Below are positions 1 to 11,853 of a DNA stretch of 64,000 nt, in pieces. Positions within the stretch are counted from its first letter, which is position 1. Each line of letters opens with the position of its first letter. Location of the stretch: contig MU277680.1 of NCBI GenBank assembly GCA_022385805.1, positions 318,693 through 382,692 on the forward strand, written 5' to 3'. A model generated the notes under the pieces. That model saw only the letters and a list, made by a program, of their open reading frames with translations. It made no database searches and had not been told where the DNA came from. The translations under genes and the position numbers were made by a program. This DNA comes from Pilatotrama ljubarskyi (Eukaryota; Basidiomycota; Agaricomycetes; Polyporales; Polyporaceae).

Positions 1-355
1 CGTGTTAGACAATAGGTATTCTCTGGGACACAGAATTTCTACTTTTCTTTCTTGTTCTGTGGGCCAGATAATAAGAGTGCCCGCTCTTTTCTGGCACGTC
101 GCCCGCTCATCGCCCGCTGTTTTTCGGTGGGCACTGCTATTTTCTGGACCACAGAATAGGAAAGAAATTGTCAAATTATGTATCGCGTTCTCCCCTTCCC
201 AGAATGTATAAGATAATAGGTATTATCACGAGACCAAAATATCCAATTTTCGATCCAATTCTCTAACTTGTTCTGAGGTACAAAGAAAAAGCGAAGCCCC
301 GGTGTGTCCCCTGGGTTCCCTGCTTTCGCTCTTCCGATATCCCCTCCTCCCTGCC
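1..355. other. Intergenic, nothing recognised
   Basis: AT-richer than the rest of the window, with several near-repeats of a TTCTGTGG-like motif and its complement. Only short open frames without recognisable protein character are present. It would be the downstream flank of the WD40 gene. Confidence 0.6.
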
Positions 356-1648
356 TCACATCTTGTCCACATCGACCTCAGCGAGCGGATTTGAGAGTGC
401 AACTATGTGGACTTTGTCTTCCGACGCCACAGCAACAAAGAGGGTCTGACCACCCGGACTGAACTTCAAGTTGACAATGTGCGCGCGTTCACCCTCAGTG
501 GCATATTCGATGGTCTTCAGCAGTCTCTGGTCGTGACGAGAACTCCAGAACTGAACAGTGTTCGGTCTGCACCCAATTGTGGCAATATTATTCCCATTAG
601 GCGAGAAGCACGCCGCGAATCCTCGAACAGGCCTTGAAACCCGGTCGGTAAAGCCTTCCTTCAAAGTGTTCGAGTGTTCCACAATAGGTCCAGCCTCCAT
701 ATGGCATCCGAAGTCGTGGTCTTGAAGTTCCAGAGGAATCAAAAAGTTGATTGGTTTATCTGCGCCGTTGCCACTGATGATGTCATGTACAGCGACTCGG
801 ACTCTGCCATTCAATAGGTCCCCGTCGGCGCTTGGGACAAGGATGCGTTTGGTTTGGGCATGGAATTCTGGCCGTAGTATCTTGCCGGGAGTACCGATGA
901 GTCTGATATCCTGCTCCTCAGCTGCGAGAGTGTGGATCACGTGTAACCCATTGCCAGAAGCCGAATCGCCGCCGGCAGCAATCCACCGGCCATCTAGCGA
1001 ACAAAGAAGGTAAGCCACCATTGGCAATCCCCACTTGCGTGTCACGAGTGTTGGCTTCTTGCTCAGCTTCTGACATATGGTATTGTTGTTCCCGATGTAT
1101 ATTGAACCCTTTAAGGACACTGCAAAGGTATGATTGTCCGATAACCACGTTAGGCAATGGTCACAGGTAGTTTGGCCCAAGGGCTCCACCTTCCGAAGTG
1201 AACGACAGAGAGTGCCACCGCCGCAGTTTCCAAGATGAGGTCCAGATGCGGAGTTCAGCGCCAGTGAACTAATATCCCAGATCGTGAGCTTGCCACTCTC
1301 GCTCACACAAGCAAGGTACTTGGCATCGGGAGAGAAGGCAAGGAATGCTGGAACGGTGTTCTCATTGGAAGCTGTCCCTTCCGTGTTCGTACCGACGAGC
1401 GGCCATTCGTAGACGGCCGTATTGCGGGACGTGTCCCAGATGAGGATCCTCCCATCCTCACCACCGCTTGCAAGGAATTCTCCATCTGAAGTGAATTCGA
1501 GATATTTGGGGACATGGCCTTGTAAGGTGATGATCCTTGGCTGTGATCGTGGCAGGGCCCTGGTGTCGACGCCGCTTCTTCTACCGCCACTCAAAATCGA
1601 GCCGGCATCCGAGGCCAAGTCGTAGGGTGACACTTTCGATCGATGCAT
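356..1648 (-). CDS. WD40-repeat protein, 430 aa, single exon
   Basis: An uninterrupted 430-residue frame. WD40-type blades are visible: near residues 45-73 a segment ending GGEDGRILIWD, near 98-130 a segment ending SESGKLTIWDIS, and near 370-400 a segment with FSPNGNNIATIG followed by VQFWSSRHD. The last blade has LKFSPGGQTLFVAVASEDK. WD40 proteins are beta-propeller scaffolds, usually cytosolic or nuclear. No extra enzymatic domain is visible, so the partner and pathway are unknown. About five or six blades can be counted by eye; the middle of the protein is degenerate. The first methionine is used because an in-frame stop lies a short distance upstream, but an additional 5' exon is possible since a propeller normally has seven blades. 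Confidence 0.8.
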   Translation of the reverse strand: MHRSKVSPYDLASDAGSILSGGRRSGVDTRALPRSQPRIITLQGHVPKYLEFTSDGEFLASGGEDGRILIWDTSRNTAVYEWPLVGTNTEGTASNENTVPAFLAFSPDAKYLACVSESGKLTIWDISSLALNSASGPHLGNCGGGTLCRSLRKVEPLGQTTCDHCLTWLSDNHTFAVSLKGSIYIGNNNTICQKLSKKPTLVTRKWGLPMVAYLLCSLDGRWIAAGGDSASGNGLHVIHTLAAEEQDIRLIGTPGKILRPEFHAQTKRILVPSADGDLLNGRVRVAVHDIISGNGADKPINFLIPLELQDHDFGCHMEAGPIVEHSNTLKEGFTDRVSRPVRGFAACFSPNGNNIATIGCRPNTVQFWSSRHDQRLLKTIEYATEGERAHIVNLKFSPGGQTLFVAVASEDKVHIVALSNPLAEVDVDKM

Positions 1649-4586
1649 TCCGAGGCGGATTGCTCTCTAAGCTCCGAAGGCGTGGTCGGGGGTTGTGCTT
1701 GAAAGGGAACTTGAAGTAGAACGGTGGATGGACCCGGCTCAACTAGGCATCGAGCAGTAGCGAGGAGGATTTTGAGTTGCGTGGGGTCCTGCTGGAGTAT
1801 CGAGCGCCCTTTTATAGCTGTAGAGACTGTAGACTACCACATAACCAACGAAAGAGACTGTGCCTCCACAGATCCCACGCATCAGCGCGCAGGCGGCAGG
1901 TATACTAATGACATCACGGTACAAGTATTACTGATGCACCAGAGGAGCGAATCATGGCGCTTTTGTCTGATTTTGATATGAAAGGGTAACGTAACTGACG
2001 CTCTGAGGCGTAGGTAGTATCCGGGAGCACCTTGAGCCAGCGGCGTGACGGGCTTTCCGAGTCTGACTGTAGACTACTAGGACGTCGACTACGTTGAGTG
2101 AGCCTCACCGCTTGAGCGGCACGCCGTAGCGGCGAACACATCAGAAGCCATTATTACTGTACGAGCTTGCCAGACACTACTCAGATGTCTCAGAGGCGAA
2201 TCAGCGCTGAGGCGGCGGAGCGGGATGTAGTTGGAATGGAGGCCTGCGAGATCAGATCGGTACGGGAAGTTGTGTGTGCTTGTGGCAGTGCGTCTGGCTC
2301 TAGACCTGCTGGGGCGTCTCCGGTCTCCGCCGACTCGGAGGCGCTCACTCGCTCACTCGCCTCCACGCCGCCATCCTGCCCTCGTTCTCCTCGCCCCATC
2401 CCCGCCACCGCTAGCTTACCCATCTCGATATCTACGTATATCTATGTATCTCACACTCCGCTGCACTTTCCTTCTCTGGTCTGCCTCCGACGCGAGCGCG
2501 GTCGCGTGCCAACCCGTTCGGAATCTCGCCACACGGTCTCGAAGAGGCCAAGCCATAGCTAGATTCTGACAACGGATAGGCTACAGATTAAGCAGGCTGC
2601 AGCAGTGACTCGTCCCCCTTGGCCTTGCGCTCACTTGGACAGCCTGCCACGCTTTCCGCCAGTACACCAACCAACGCCGCTGCGCAACTTGGGAATAAGC
2701 CGTCTGCCCTGCCCGCTCAACGCTCGCCACCGTCTTAGCATCTCCTACAGCCCTGAGCATTGTCCCTCTCGGATTCGTCTTACTCCTCACGCACTCGGTG
2801 GTTACTCACGCGCATCTGATGCTGTCGCCGTCTCCGTCACGGCGACGCCCCGCTATGCCGCAGCGCGCAAGCTCCTGCCGCGAAACATGTCAACTGTAAC
2901 GCGGCCCATGCATTCCCTCCTTGCCTTGGCCGAGTTGTAGGTGTCTGCGCTGCGGCGCCGGGGGTAGTGCAACCGGTCTCTGGACCATTTGCCACACATA
3001 GGCCAAGACCGAGCGGCGAGGGGGGCTGAGCACGCGCAAGAACGGCTTTGCACATCCGCCCCCAGTCTAGGGATATTGAGGCAACGTCCGAGGCGCATCG
3101 TACCTCGCATCTCTACAGCTTTTTTCCAACACTCTGGCGCATCACTGACATCGCCCCAGCCTCTACGCACTCAACCTCACATATCCTGCGTACCGTCTCG
3201 AATGGTCGCGTCACGGCTAGGGAAGGCGGCGTTGGGGCCGGAGGAGGCCGAGTAGCGAAGGCAGTTACCTGATACAGCGCCACTAGCCATGGGGCAGGCA
3301 GCGGTTGGTCGGCCCAGGATGTGGCGAACTAGAGGATGAAGGTGAGGGAGAGAGGTCAGGAGGTGTCTAGAGCGCTTCTTGAGCCTGGTGAGGAAGCGGC
3401 TGGGAGTGCGAGCGCGGACAGGAAGGCGTGAAGGCGTTGGTAGGGAGGATCCAAGAAGCAGATTGCTGGTTGTACATCTCGGTGAGTAGCTCTACCTCGA
3501 CTTCGTAGGCTGCATCAGGAAAATCCCCTGACGCTAATTAGAACTCAATTATACATAAGGGTGAGATAAGGGTACTAATGAAGACTAAGTGTTCCAAAGT
3601 CACTGCAATGCACCAAAGACGGTATATAATGACTACTAGGATCGAGTGTGACGCGATGGAACGGTGCATCCAGAGTAGCAATGTACAGGAGGCCTTTCGT
3701 AGCTGAGAAGGGCTACTAGCGGTCGAGGATCTGAAGTTCGATTGCACCGGCCCTGAAGTTGCGCGGGCGCTTGGACCTTCACGACGGCGAGGATCCTTCA
3801 GCGCCTCTTGACTCTGAAGCATCTCTTTCATCTCCTGCTGTCGTATCGCTATCTCTAGTCTGGTCCTGGGGTGCTCGCTGCTCGCCTGGTTGGCTCTGGA
3901 AGACTCCTGGTGTCTATGGGCTGGCTATCTAAGAGTCTGTTTATGGTACCTCGTGGGGCTCACTGTTCTGGTGGTGTGACGTGGCGGAGCGATTGGGATA
4001 TATAGTCGTAATTTTGAGCAGGTACATTGGCTGAACAGCATCTGTCTCAGCATCACTGGTGAGTTATTTTGTATTGATGCAGCACGCAAAGGCATGAGCC
4101 CAGTGAGTTAGGTGCTACTCGACTGTAGGTGCTACTCTATCGTAAGTGCTGTTCGACTGACTGGGCTTTAGTGGTTGGATCTATCAGGTGAGCCTCGATG
4201 TTGTACTCAGCACCTATCGTTTGCCTTTTAGTCTTCAGTCCGGGCCTCTGCTGTCTGCCGTCGAGTCTGAGTGGCTCACCTTACCTGTATGTCAGGAGGC
4301 CACAGCTCCTAGGTAGCACTAGTAGCACTCCGCTGTACCCCCGCTCCTGCATCGTGAAATACATGTTGCTTGTGCATGACACTATATTCTCGAGGTCGTA
4401 TGAGTGAATGATCGGTCAAATGCGGCAGCGTCGTTGCAGCCGTCCTCATCTGCTACTGCCCATATAATGGCGGTAGGTCATCTAAATTATATGGGGACCT
4501 TGTCAAATAGAACTATTCGGCTAACCTCGCTTTTTAGGGATAATTAGGCTAATTAGACCTCATTATGGTGGGGGGTTTTTCCTGAT
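1649..4586. other. Long interval without a recognised gene
   Basis: Only short frames of biased composition are present (Arg/Ser/Pro-rich reading of GC-rich DNA near 2167-2940). No domain, splice-consistent exon series or terminal inverted repeat was recognised. It contains the small tandem repeat at 4111-4161. It may hold decayed genes or promoters of the flanking units. Confidence 0.5.
4111..4161. repeat. Three imperfect 17-bp tandem units
   Basis: Three successive units begin GTGCTACTCGACTGTAG, GTGCTACTCTATCGTAA and GTGCTGTTCGACTGACT. They share the start GTGCT and differ at several positions. No function is apparent. Confidence 0.6.
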
Positions 4587-6197
4587 GTGTCGCAGCGCTG
4601 TAGGAAAGACGCTGACCGTGACGCGTCCAGAGGTATCTCCGCGAAGCTCAGGCCGCTCGCGAGCACACTCATCACCTTTGTGCTTCGCCGTGACAGGACG
4701 TCTGTCTTGCTTGAACCCGTCCCGCTCGACGACGATCGCGACGTCGACCTCCGACGAGGGATGTCTTGCGCGTGCCGATGCGCGCGCCACAGTCGAGCGG
4801 CGAGGACCGAGACGTTCGTGCGGTGGCTCGCCGAGAAATTGCCCGCGCTGCGCTGCTTGACTCTTCGCCGCCTCTGTGCGAGGCTCTCCGTCCGGCGTTA
4901 GCATGTTCATTGACGCCATCGCCCTCGTCCTCGATACGGCGCGCAGAAGTTCAGAACGACGTCGCGTAGGTCGTAGCAGCTGTCGAATGTGAGATGTGGC
5001 CTGCTCGCCAGGCGAGTTTCATGGCGCCGAAACAGGAGCAGTCGGGCGTGCCGTCCGCGCAGGCGGTCGGCGAAACGATGAAAAGGCAGTTGTGGAGCAT
5101 CAAGAGGCCGCCGACGAACGGGGTTTGTCTTAGGTCCCGCTCGAGCAGGAAAAGGAACGGTAGGTCCTCGAGGCGGAAGACCTTGGCGTCGAGCGGGAGG
5201 AGAGTCACTAGCAGAGATTGGCTTCCGCGCGGAGCTGACGATCGTACAGCTCATTGCAGTTCATAGCATCACGGTCGTATCCATTGTCAACAATTTCGTC
5301 GTCACGCCGCACATGTCCTCAACGCGTCCTGGCCCAGTCCTATCGCCGCGGGACCGTGACCCCGTGGCCCGACCTACTTGGCGTCTTGATTACCCTGCAC
5401 TGGCATTGTACATGACTGCAGGATACGTTCGGATGATTCTAGAGGTGTTGTCTCGCTTCAAAGCACTCAAGCACATCACTGCAGTTCTCGACGAAACGAC
5501 GGAGCGACGAATGGTCGACAGACTGAAGCAGCGTCAAGGTGAAGACCCTTTGGTCCAGGGAATCTATGACGGCCAGGAATTTCTGCCCGCTGTCCCGTTC
5601 TTGACATCTCTGCGGACCCTGGATTTGGCGACAGACATCTTCCAACTCGATAATGAGTCACTGACAGTTTCGGCCCAGAGTGTAGTCCATCTTGAGGTCC
5701 TCAAGATGACGCCGTCTCTTCCTCTGATGACAGGCTACTGCTTCTCCCAAAATACAAATGTCCACCACCACTGGCTCAATGGGGGAGGAACTTCAAACAT
5801 CCCATTGGCAGACAACTCCCTTCCGACGTTGGACGGACTCATTCCGCTCGTCGAACACTGCGATAGACTGGCGACACTCAAGATTGCCGTACAGGCGAGA
5901 CTCTGCGACGGTAAGCGGCGAGAACGCGTCGCGGACCGCCCAAACGACAGTATACGTACGCTGGAACTCTGGGCAACGCCACTGGATCACCTCTCCGACG
6001 ACGTCTTCGTCGATTTCTTCGCGCTTACGTTCCCGGCTCTCGAGACGTTCCGGGTCGTGCTGCCCAATCGCTCCGTGCCAAAGAATGTGGTATACGAAAC
6101 GACACCGCGGGAGGAGGCGTGCAGGAGATGGGATAAGATCGCTGCAGCACTCTCCGACAGGGTGCAAGGGCTCCGCGTCCTGCCGACCACTTATTGA
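4587..6197 (+). pseudogene. F-box/LRR-family copy A, 5'-truncated
   Basis: The 3' part (5313-6197) is an open frame of 294 aa. It aligns by eye with the C-terminal half of copy B downstream: TERRMVDR against MERRIGDR, the block FQLDNESL against IQLDDEFL, VHLEVLKMTP against PHLEVLSLVP, and the C-terminal ACRRWDK...DRVQGLRVLP against ACARWDA...DRLEGLRVAP. No F-box start was found upstream. A fragment near 4620-4900 contains FVRWLAEKLPALRCLTLRRL, which looks like a leucine-rich segment, but it is separated by stops from the 3' frame. F-box proteins normally recruit substrates to SCF ubiquitin ligases through an N-terminal F-box, missing here. The 3' half might still be transcribed as a shorter gene; relic is the simpler reading. 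Confidence 0.65.
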
Positions 6198-6447
6198 CTT
6201 CCGTCAGCTTCAAGCCAAATATCGCTCGCTTCGGAGCACTGCCGTCCAGACGACCCTTTAAAGTCTGCCGGTGCGTTGTGGACGACTCGGGCTAGCCCCC
6301 GATTTGGGGCGTCGCAGCTTCGTCCAGGGCGCTCGAACACCACGAGTTACATACCACCATCGATCCGAACACATCATATCGGCCAATCCACAACCTGCTA
6401 CCTGTGCCTCCGTACCCTGAACTATACCTCTCGGGTGCCCAGCCACG

Positions 6448-8329
6448 ATGCACCAACGTTTACAGATCGCAGAGATCGTCTCGGTGACCTGTTACAACCT
6501 CGATGGACATGAACACGACCTACGGATCCCATGCCCCACTCGCATCCTACGCCGCAAGCGAAGTGCTCTGCGTGCATTGGCGGCCGTCGCGAGGACGTGC
6601 AGAACTCTCAAGGTGCCCGCGCTGGACGTTCTCTGGCTGGACATTCCCGATTTCTTCGTTTTGGACAAGCATCTTATGCCAGCCGAGCTCAGCTTCGACG
6701 TAGCGTCTCGGACCATGGTCAGGACACCTTGCTAGCATGTGCTAGGGATGTCGCTAATTAACGAGTGCTCTCTAGTTCCTCACACGTCTACCGAGCGATA
6801 CAGATTGGGACAGACTGCATCCTTATGTACGACGGATCCGGGCTGTGGGCATTGCCCTGCCGTCCGGCGTTGCAGTTCGAACGCTTGATGCAGAGTCCGT
6901 CTTGCGTCCGCTCGAGACCTACCTCGTCCAACGGTCAGTCGACAAGGACGTCCTCTTCCGACATCTCACGCGGGTAGTCTATCAACCATACTGGACGGAT
7001 TCGCTGTACTCTGTCTGCTCTTGAACCCACGCCTTCAAATGCTCCAGCTGCCGACCCTAGCATCCGAAGACTTCGTGCGTCCCCTTTCTATATCAGTGTG
7101 AAGCAAACAGCAAATTGAGCATGCTAACGCGAGGGGCTGCAGGCCGATCGGAATTTTGGTCCCGAGGGTACTTTTCGTACCCTGTCGTGACGAAGCACTT
7201 AATCGAGCTAGGCAAGCGCGTTTGTCTCGCCATCCGCAGGATGCACCATCTGCAGTCCGTCTGGCTGAAGGGGACCATCTGGGACGCAGCCACATTTGAG
7301 CACCTTGGCTCGCTCACGTCACTCACTGCCTTCACCCTGGAGTGCGGCTGGGTCACGACGCGCTACGTGCCACGTAGAGATCTGCAGTGCAGGCCTTCCC
7401 TTCTCTGCCCCAACTGCTCGTGTCCATCAAGCACAGCGAAGGCGCCGAGTTCTTGGGCCACGCGGATCCCGTCTACTGGGAGTACATATACTCAGACCCG
7501 GAGAGAGCGGCTGCAAGAGACCTTCGCGCCGCTGCCCCACTTCAGGCGGCTCACGCAGCTCACCGTCGTGAACGATGAGGAGATGGAGCGACGTATAGGA
7601 GACAGGGCCGCATATCCGGATGGCGATGGCTACGTCAGTGAACCGCAAGGTTTGTCGGACGGGCCCACGTACTTCGCTCCGACCCTGTCCGCGACTCCCT
7701 GTCTCCGGACGTTCCAGGTCTCCATCGACGTCGTTATCCAGTTGGACGACGAGTTCTTGTCCAAGCTCGCCCAGAGTCTTCCGCATCTCGAGGTTCTCAG
7801 CCTAGTGCCTTGGAAGCGCTTAGGCTTTTCGTTCGAGGAAAGATCTTATGAGCAAAGATTCGGCGGCGGAGATGTCGATGGCGGTCAGGGATGCCTTGAT
7901 GAGCCGGCCTACTTCCCGTCGCCGAGCCGACTCTCCCCGCTCGCCGCTTCAAGCCCAGGCTGTGGCAGGTTGACCAAGCTCCGGCTCGCGGTGAAGGCCG
8001 CGTTCCGCGGCAGCCTGCAGGATCGCCCGCATCGCCTCGACATGTACTACCGTCCGAGCGAACTACCGTGCCAGCTTGAGCTCTGGACGACCCCGCCGAA
8101 TCCCGCCGTTTCTGACGACGTCGTCGTCGTCGTGGACTTCTTCGCGCCGGTGTTCCCTGCGCTCGAGGAATTCCAGGTCCGCCTTCCTATTACGCACTCG
8201 GTGCCGGACAACGCGATGTACGGCGAGACGTCCGAGAGCGACGACGCCTGCGCGAGGTGGGACGCTGTCCTGGACTCGCGGCTGCGTGATAGGCTGGAGG
8301 GGCTGCGCGTTGCGCCCGTCGTGTGCTGA
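6448..8329 (+). pseudogene. F-box/LRR-family copy B, several apparent frameshifts
   Basis: Exon 1 (6448-6717) carries an F-box-like start with RSALRALAAVARTCRTLKVP and VLWLDIPDF. A GT-AG intron (6718-6775) leads to exon 2, which starts FLTRLPSDTDWDRL and runs through RVVYQPYWTDSLY. Near 7010-7024 the frame stops, and the expected continuation LLNPRLQMLQLPTLASEDF is in another frame. An intron follows (about 7098-7141, CTAAC branch site, CTGCAG acceptor). Exon 3 runs to about 7380, then the family-like segment PSLPQLLVSIKHSEGAEFLG is again in a different frame before returning to the 7115-8329 frame near 7540. The C-terminal 260 residues are open. Two or three frame changes argue for a decaying gene, though sequencing error or unrecognised introns could explain part. 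It is the tandem paralog of copy A. Confidence 0.65.
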
Positions 8330-8917
8330 CCACGGATTGCATATGGATCCGAGCTCTTGGCATGGATATCCTCTCAGATCTGACGTGCAGCGCTAGCACT
8401 ATGTGTGTATAGTACTTACGGCGGTGGTGCTTCGATCGATTTACATAACTTTGGCCATAACTTATGCGTGTACTTGCTGATGAGCATCAATGCTAGTAAC
8501 GACGCCCCCGCCGTCCCATCGATGCGCTGCGGTATCCGCACGAGGTGACTATGTGGCGCATTCTTGAAGGACTTTGGGTATTCATCGAGTACCAGTTGTG
8601 CACTTGAAGCTAGTATTACAAGGTGGCTTGTCGCAAGTTTTCGCCAGTACCTGGCAGACCTCCGCCTCCGCTAAAATAGAGTCAATAACGATAAGACACT
8701 ATAGCACAAACACACAGAGCACAGTACTACATAGCACATGTACACGGTATAGCGCACCACGCTACCTAACGTAGGACGCGGCGCCCGCAAGTATCTGTAC
8801 AACCGTCCATCTGGCACCCCATCCACCCGTCACGCGGCCCCCTCCCCCCTTCCACTCCCCATCCAGCCAACCCAACCCAAACCAACCCAACCCGAGCGAG
8901 TGAGAACGGAGAGCGGA
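8330..8917. other. Intergenic between convergent genes
   Basis: Lies between the 3' end of F-box copy B and the 3' end of the DUF6533-like gene. It includes a CCAACCCAACCC-type pyrimidine-rich stretch near 8870-8890. No gene recognised. Confidence 0.6.
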
Positions 8918-10802
8918 TCAAAACGCCTCGCCCAACGTGCTCCTTCCGCTCCTCTCGCTGAAGAACGTCGTCTCGCCATCGTCCGGCCCATACAGGTTCT
9001 CCAGCCTGTAAATGCCGCCGCGCGCGAGCACGGCGGCCTCGAGCTCCGCGTCGCCGATCTCGGACGCGTCCGTCTCCGAGTACGCCCCGCCGCCGAACTC
9101 GGTGTTGGTGAGCACGGTGGTGTCGGACCACCCGGCGCTGCGCCCGCGCGACGCCTCGGAGGGCAGGCCCGAGCGCTTCGCGGCGCGGAAGGTGGGGAGC
9201 GTCGAGGCGTCCTCGGTGACGAGCCCGGTCGTGGTGCGCGCGCGGTTGACGCGTCGGTGGAAGGCCTCGAAGAGGTTGAGCAGCAGGCGGGTGCCGGAGA
9301 CGATCATGGAGGCGTGCGAGAGTCTGCACGGGTGAGGGGTGGATTAGCGTTGCGCCAGGAACGAGAGCAAGGGCATGACGAGGAGACTTACGAGACCGCT
9401 GCAGGTGCGAGTCCGTCGGGTGCGGCGAACCACATCACCGTGTTCGTCAGAAGGCCGAGGGCGATCCTGTCAGGCATTCTCGTCAGCACGCACGAACCCT
9501 TTCACCCGCACCCTCGTCCTCTCGCCCGCACTCACACGACGAAATAAATAACGCTGTCCTCTCTGCGTCAGCAAACCGTCTCACACGCGAACGAGGACGG
9601 AAAGAGACGCACTTGTCCCGGATGAGGAGCGCGAGCAGGTCGAGCCTTTGGCCGTTGACCATGACACCCTCGCGCGCGCGCTCGATCGCCTTCCAGATAG
9701 CGAGGACGACGAGCCACATCTCGAAGATGAGGCCCGGGATCCAGATCGAGAACAGGTAGCTCGTCGTGATGCCGTAGCAGCCCGTCAGCCCGGGGGGCGT
9801 CGCCAACGCTGGCCACGACCAAAAGTCAGTCCTCTACGCTGAGTACAAGGGAGCGGGAGGAGAGACGCACTTGTGCCGACGGAGATGCCGTAGTTGTAGA
9901 CGATGAGCATGACGGTGATCTCGGAGAAGAAGAAGGCTGCGTTGAAGATCGCGAGCCACTTGTTCTTGTGGTACATGGCGTATATCCGGAGCTGCAGGAT
10001 GACTGCATGCGACGATTAGTCCAAGATTGCCTGGTGAGCTGAAAACGCTGAGGCTAACTTTCTACAGAGTAGAGCATGAGGGAGCCCGCTGTGCCTTCCC
10101 AGTAGAAGTAGAATTCGCAGCTAAAAGGGGTCAGTCAGGCTAGGGCGGGTGTATGCCGCAGAATGGAAGGGTGCTTACAACTAGCGAGGAGGTCAGAATG
10201 CGATTCCAGCGTGCATACGAGAGAAGCCCACACACACCTTGACAGAGTGGGCACCAGTCAAGGTGACCGCGATGTTTACCGTGAGGAGGACGATGCCGAA
10301 GAACCGGACCTGTGCGCTGGTCAGCGTGATCGGCGTGCTTCCAGCGATCGTCCGGGACTTGCCCATAAGAAGAGCAGTTTTGACAGGTTCCATTTCGTCG
10401 TCTGCGCACACAGTGAGTGATTGCACGGGTGTGCGCCGCTGAAGCAGACCTACCCATACGAACTGGATCTGCGATTCGCGAAGTCAGCACCCCGGTAAGC
10501 GAGACGAGACGTCCCGAGCGTACCTCGGTCGGAAGCAGCATTACTGCACGGACCTGTTCAGAAACATTGGAAGCAAGGCAGGGAGCGGTCACTGACGAAA
10601 GTCAAAGAGAAACCATGTGTATCCGGCCACTATCGGAGTTCCGCAGTGAGCGTCCTATCGGGACAGAGAACGCAAAGGGCGAGTACTGACCTGCACAGAA
10701 GGCGACGACCTGCGCGTCCTGGTGGAGCTCGAGGAGCTGCTGGAGGGCGGCGGCAGCGGCAGCCGCGGCGGAGGGGTCAGAGGCCGACGGGCTGGAGGAC
10801 AT
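8918..10802 (-). CDS. DUF6533-type multi-pass membrane protein
   Basis: A multi-exon gene on the minus strand, read from 10802 down to a TGA at 8918-8920. It starts MSSSPSASDPSAA followed by a poly-alanine run. After short exons comes the family-like block MLLPTEIQFVWTTKWNLSKL, then hydrophobic segments including VRFFGIVLLTVNIAVTLTG, SCEFYFYWEGTAGSLMLYS, VILQLRIYAMYHKNKWLA, AFFFSEITVMLIVYNYGIS and CYGITTSYLFSIWIPGLIFE, each bounded by plausible splice sites. The C-terminal exon has SGTRLLLNLFEAFHRRVNRA and an acidic, hydrophilic tail. The order matches the basidiomycete DUF6533 family: a short N-terminal motif, about seven membrane segments and a cytosolic tail. Function is unknown; a receptor-like topology is sometimes suggested. 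One early donor may be of GC type. Exon borders are tentative. Confidence 0.75.
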
Positions 10803-11853
10803 GGTGGTGGTGAGAGATGAAGGCGGGGGAAGGCCAGGGAGAGGGCCGATGGGTGCGGAGGGAGTATGTGCGGAGGAGGTGCGCTTATGATGGAGCGCCA
10901 GCCGGGGCCTGCGGGCTTCTTCTGGAGGAAGGACGGAACCCGGACACCGCAGAGATCGATTCCGAACAGAAAGTGCGCAGGACTGTCAATGTCACCGTGC
11001 GGCGCCACAACGGGGCAGCAGCCGGGCGAGGGAGAGAGAGAGAGAGAGCAAAGCAGGCACGATCGAACCTTGTGATCCTCGGCCGAAGACCTGTCACCGT
11101 CTCAATCCAAGAAGCACACCCCGTGCGACCCCATCGCCGGCTCCCCGGCCGTCTTACGTCTCGCTCGCCGAGTGCCTGCTGCAGACGGCGATGGCTGTGG
11201 TCAGCGCGGCCCTCCATCAGTCGCGACCCCCGCGGTGGTCACCGTCCTCCATCTTTGGCTGGGCGAAGCGCGTCGACTGCATAGGACTCTCCGCTTCTGA
11301 TGATGCGGATCCTGATACAGTGCTCGCAGCGCTGCACACTTTCCAGTGCCCGTCGAGACGCGCATCCCCGCCCGCCATGCTGCCATCGACTTCCCACAAG
11401 CAGCCTTCGGGAAGCCAAAGTCTGGTAAGTCAGACGTCGACGTTTTGCAGACGGGCGATGGCACGTCGTCGCAACGACACGACGGCAAGCGCTGACCGGG
11501 ACCGGTCTGCACATTGCACATCGCGCGACGCTCTCACGCGCGTCCGCCGGCCAAGATCTCCTGCTGTAACGCACCCCGCCTGACCAGTCAACTCCGCCGC
11601 TTTCTCCGGCGCTGCCCAGCCCGAGCGTGGGCACAAATCCGACCATCCATGCGATTACACGGGAAGCTCGTATCGTATAAAGACACACCGGAAAATATGC
11701 ACAGCGCGAGCGCGAATCCGAACCCGAGTCCAAGAATAAAAGACCGTCTGACGCGGGACGTACATAAGATAAGCTTACATGTGCAGCTGGCAGGCCGGAG
11801 GTGGAGGTGGAGACGGTGATGCCAGACGTCGCTCGACCTTCAAGCTTCAGATC
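10803..11853. other. Intergenic, promoter side of the membrane-protein gene
   Basis: Contains short frames on both strands and an (AG)n run near 11035-11050. No domain-bearing exon was recognised. It separates the start of the DUF6533-like gene from the 3' end of the FAD oxidase. Confidence 0.5.

Noticed and set aside
2167..2569. Overlapping frames of 112-131 codons
   Set aside because: Composition bias only, no conserved motif, three frames open at once.
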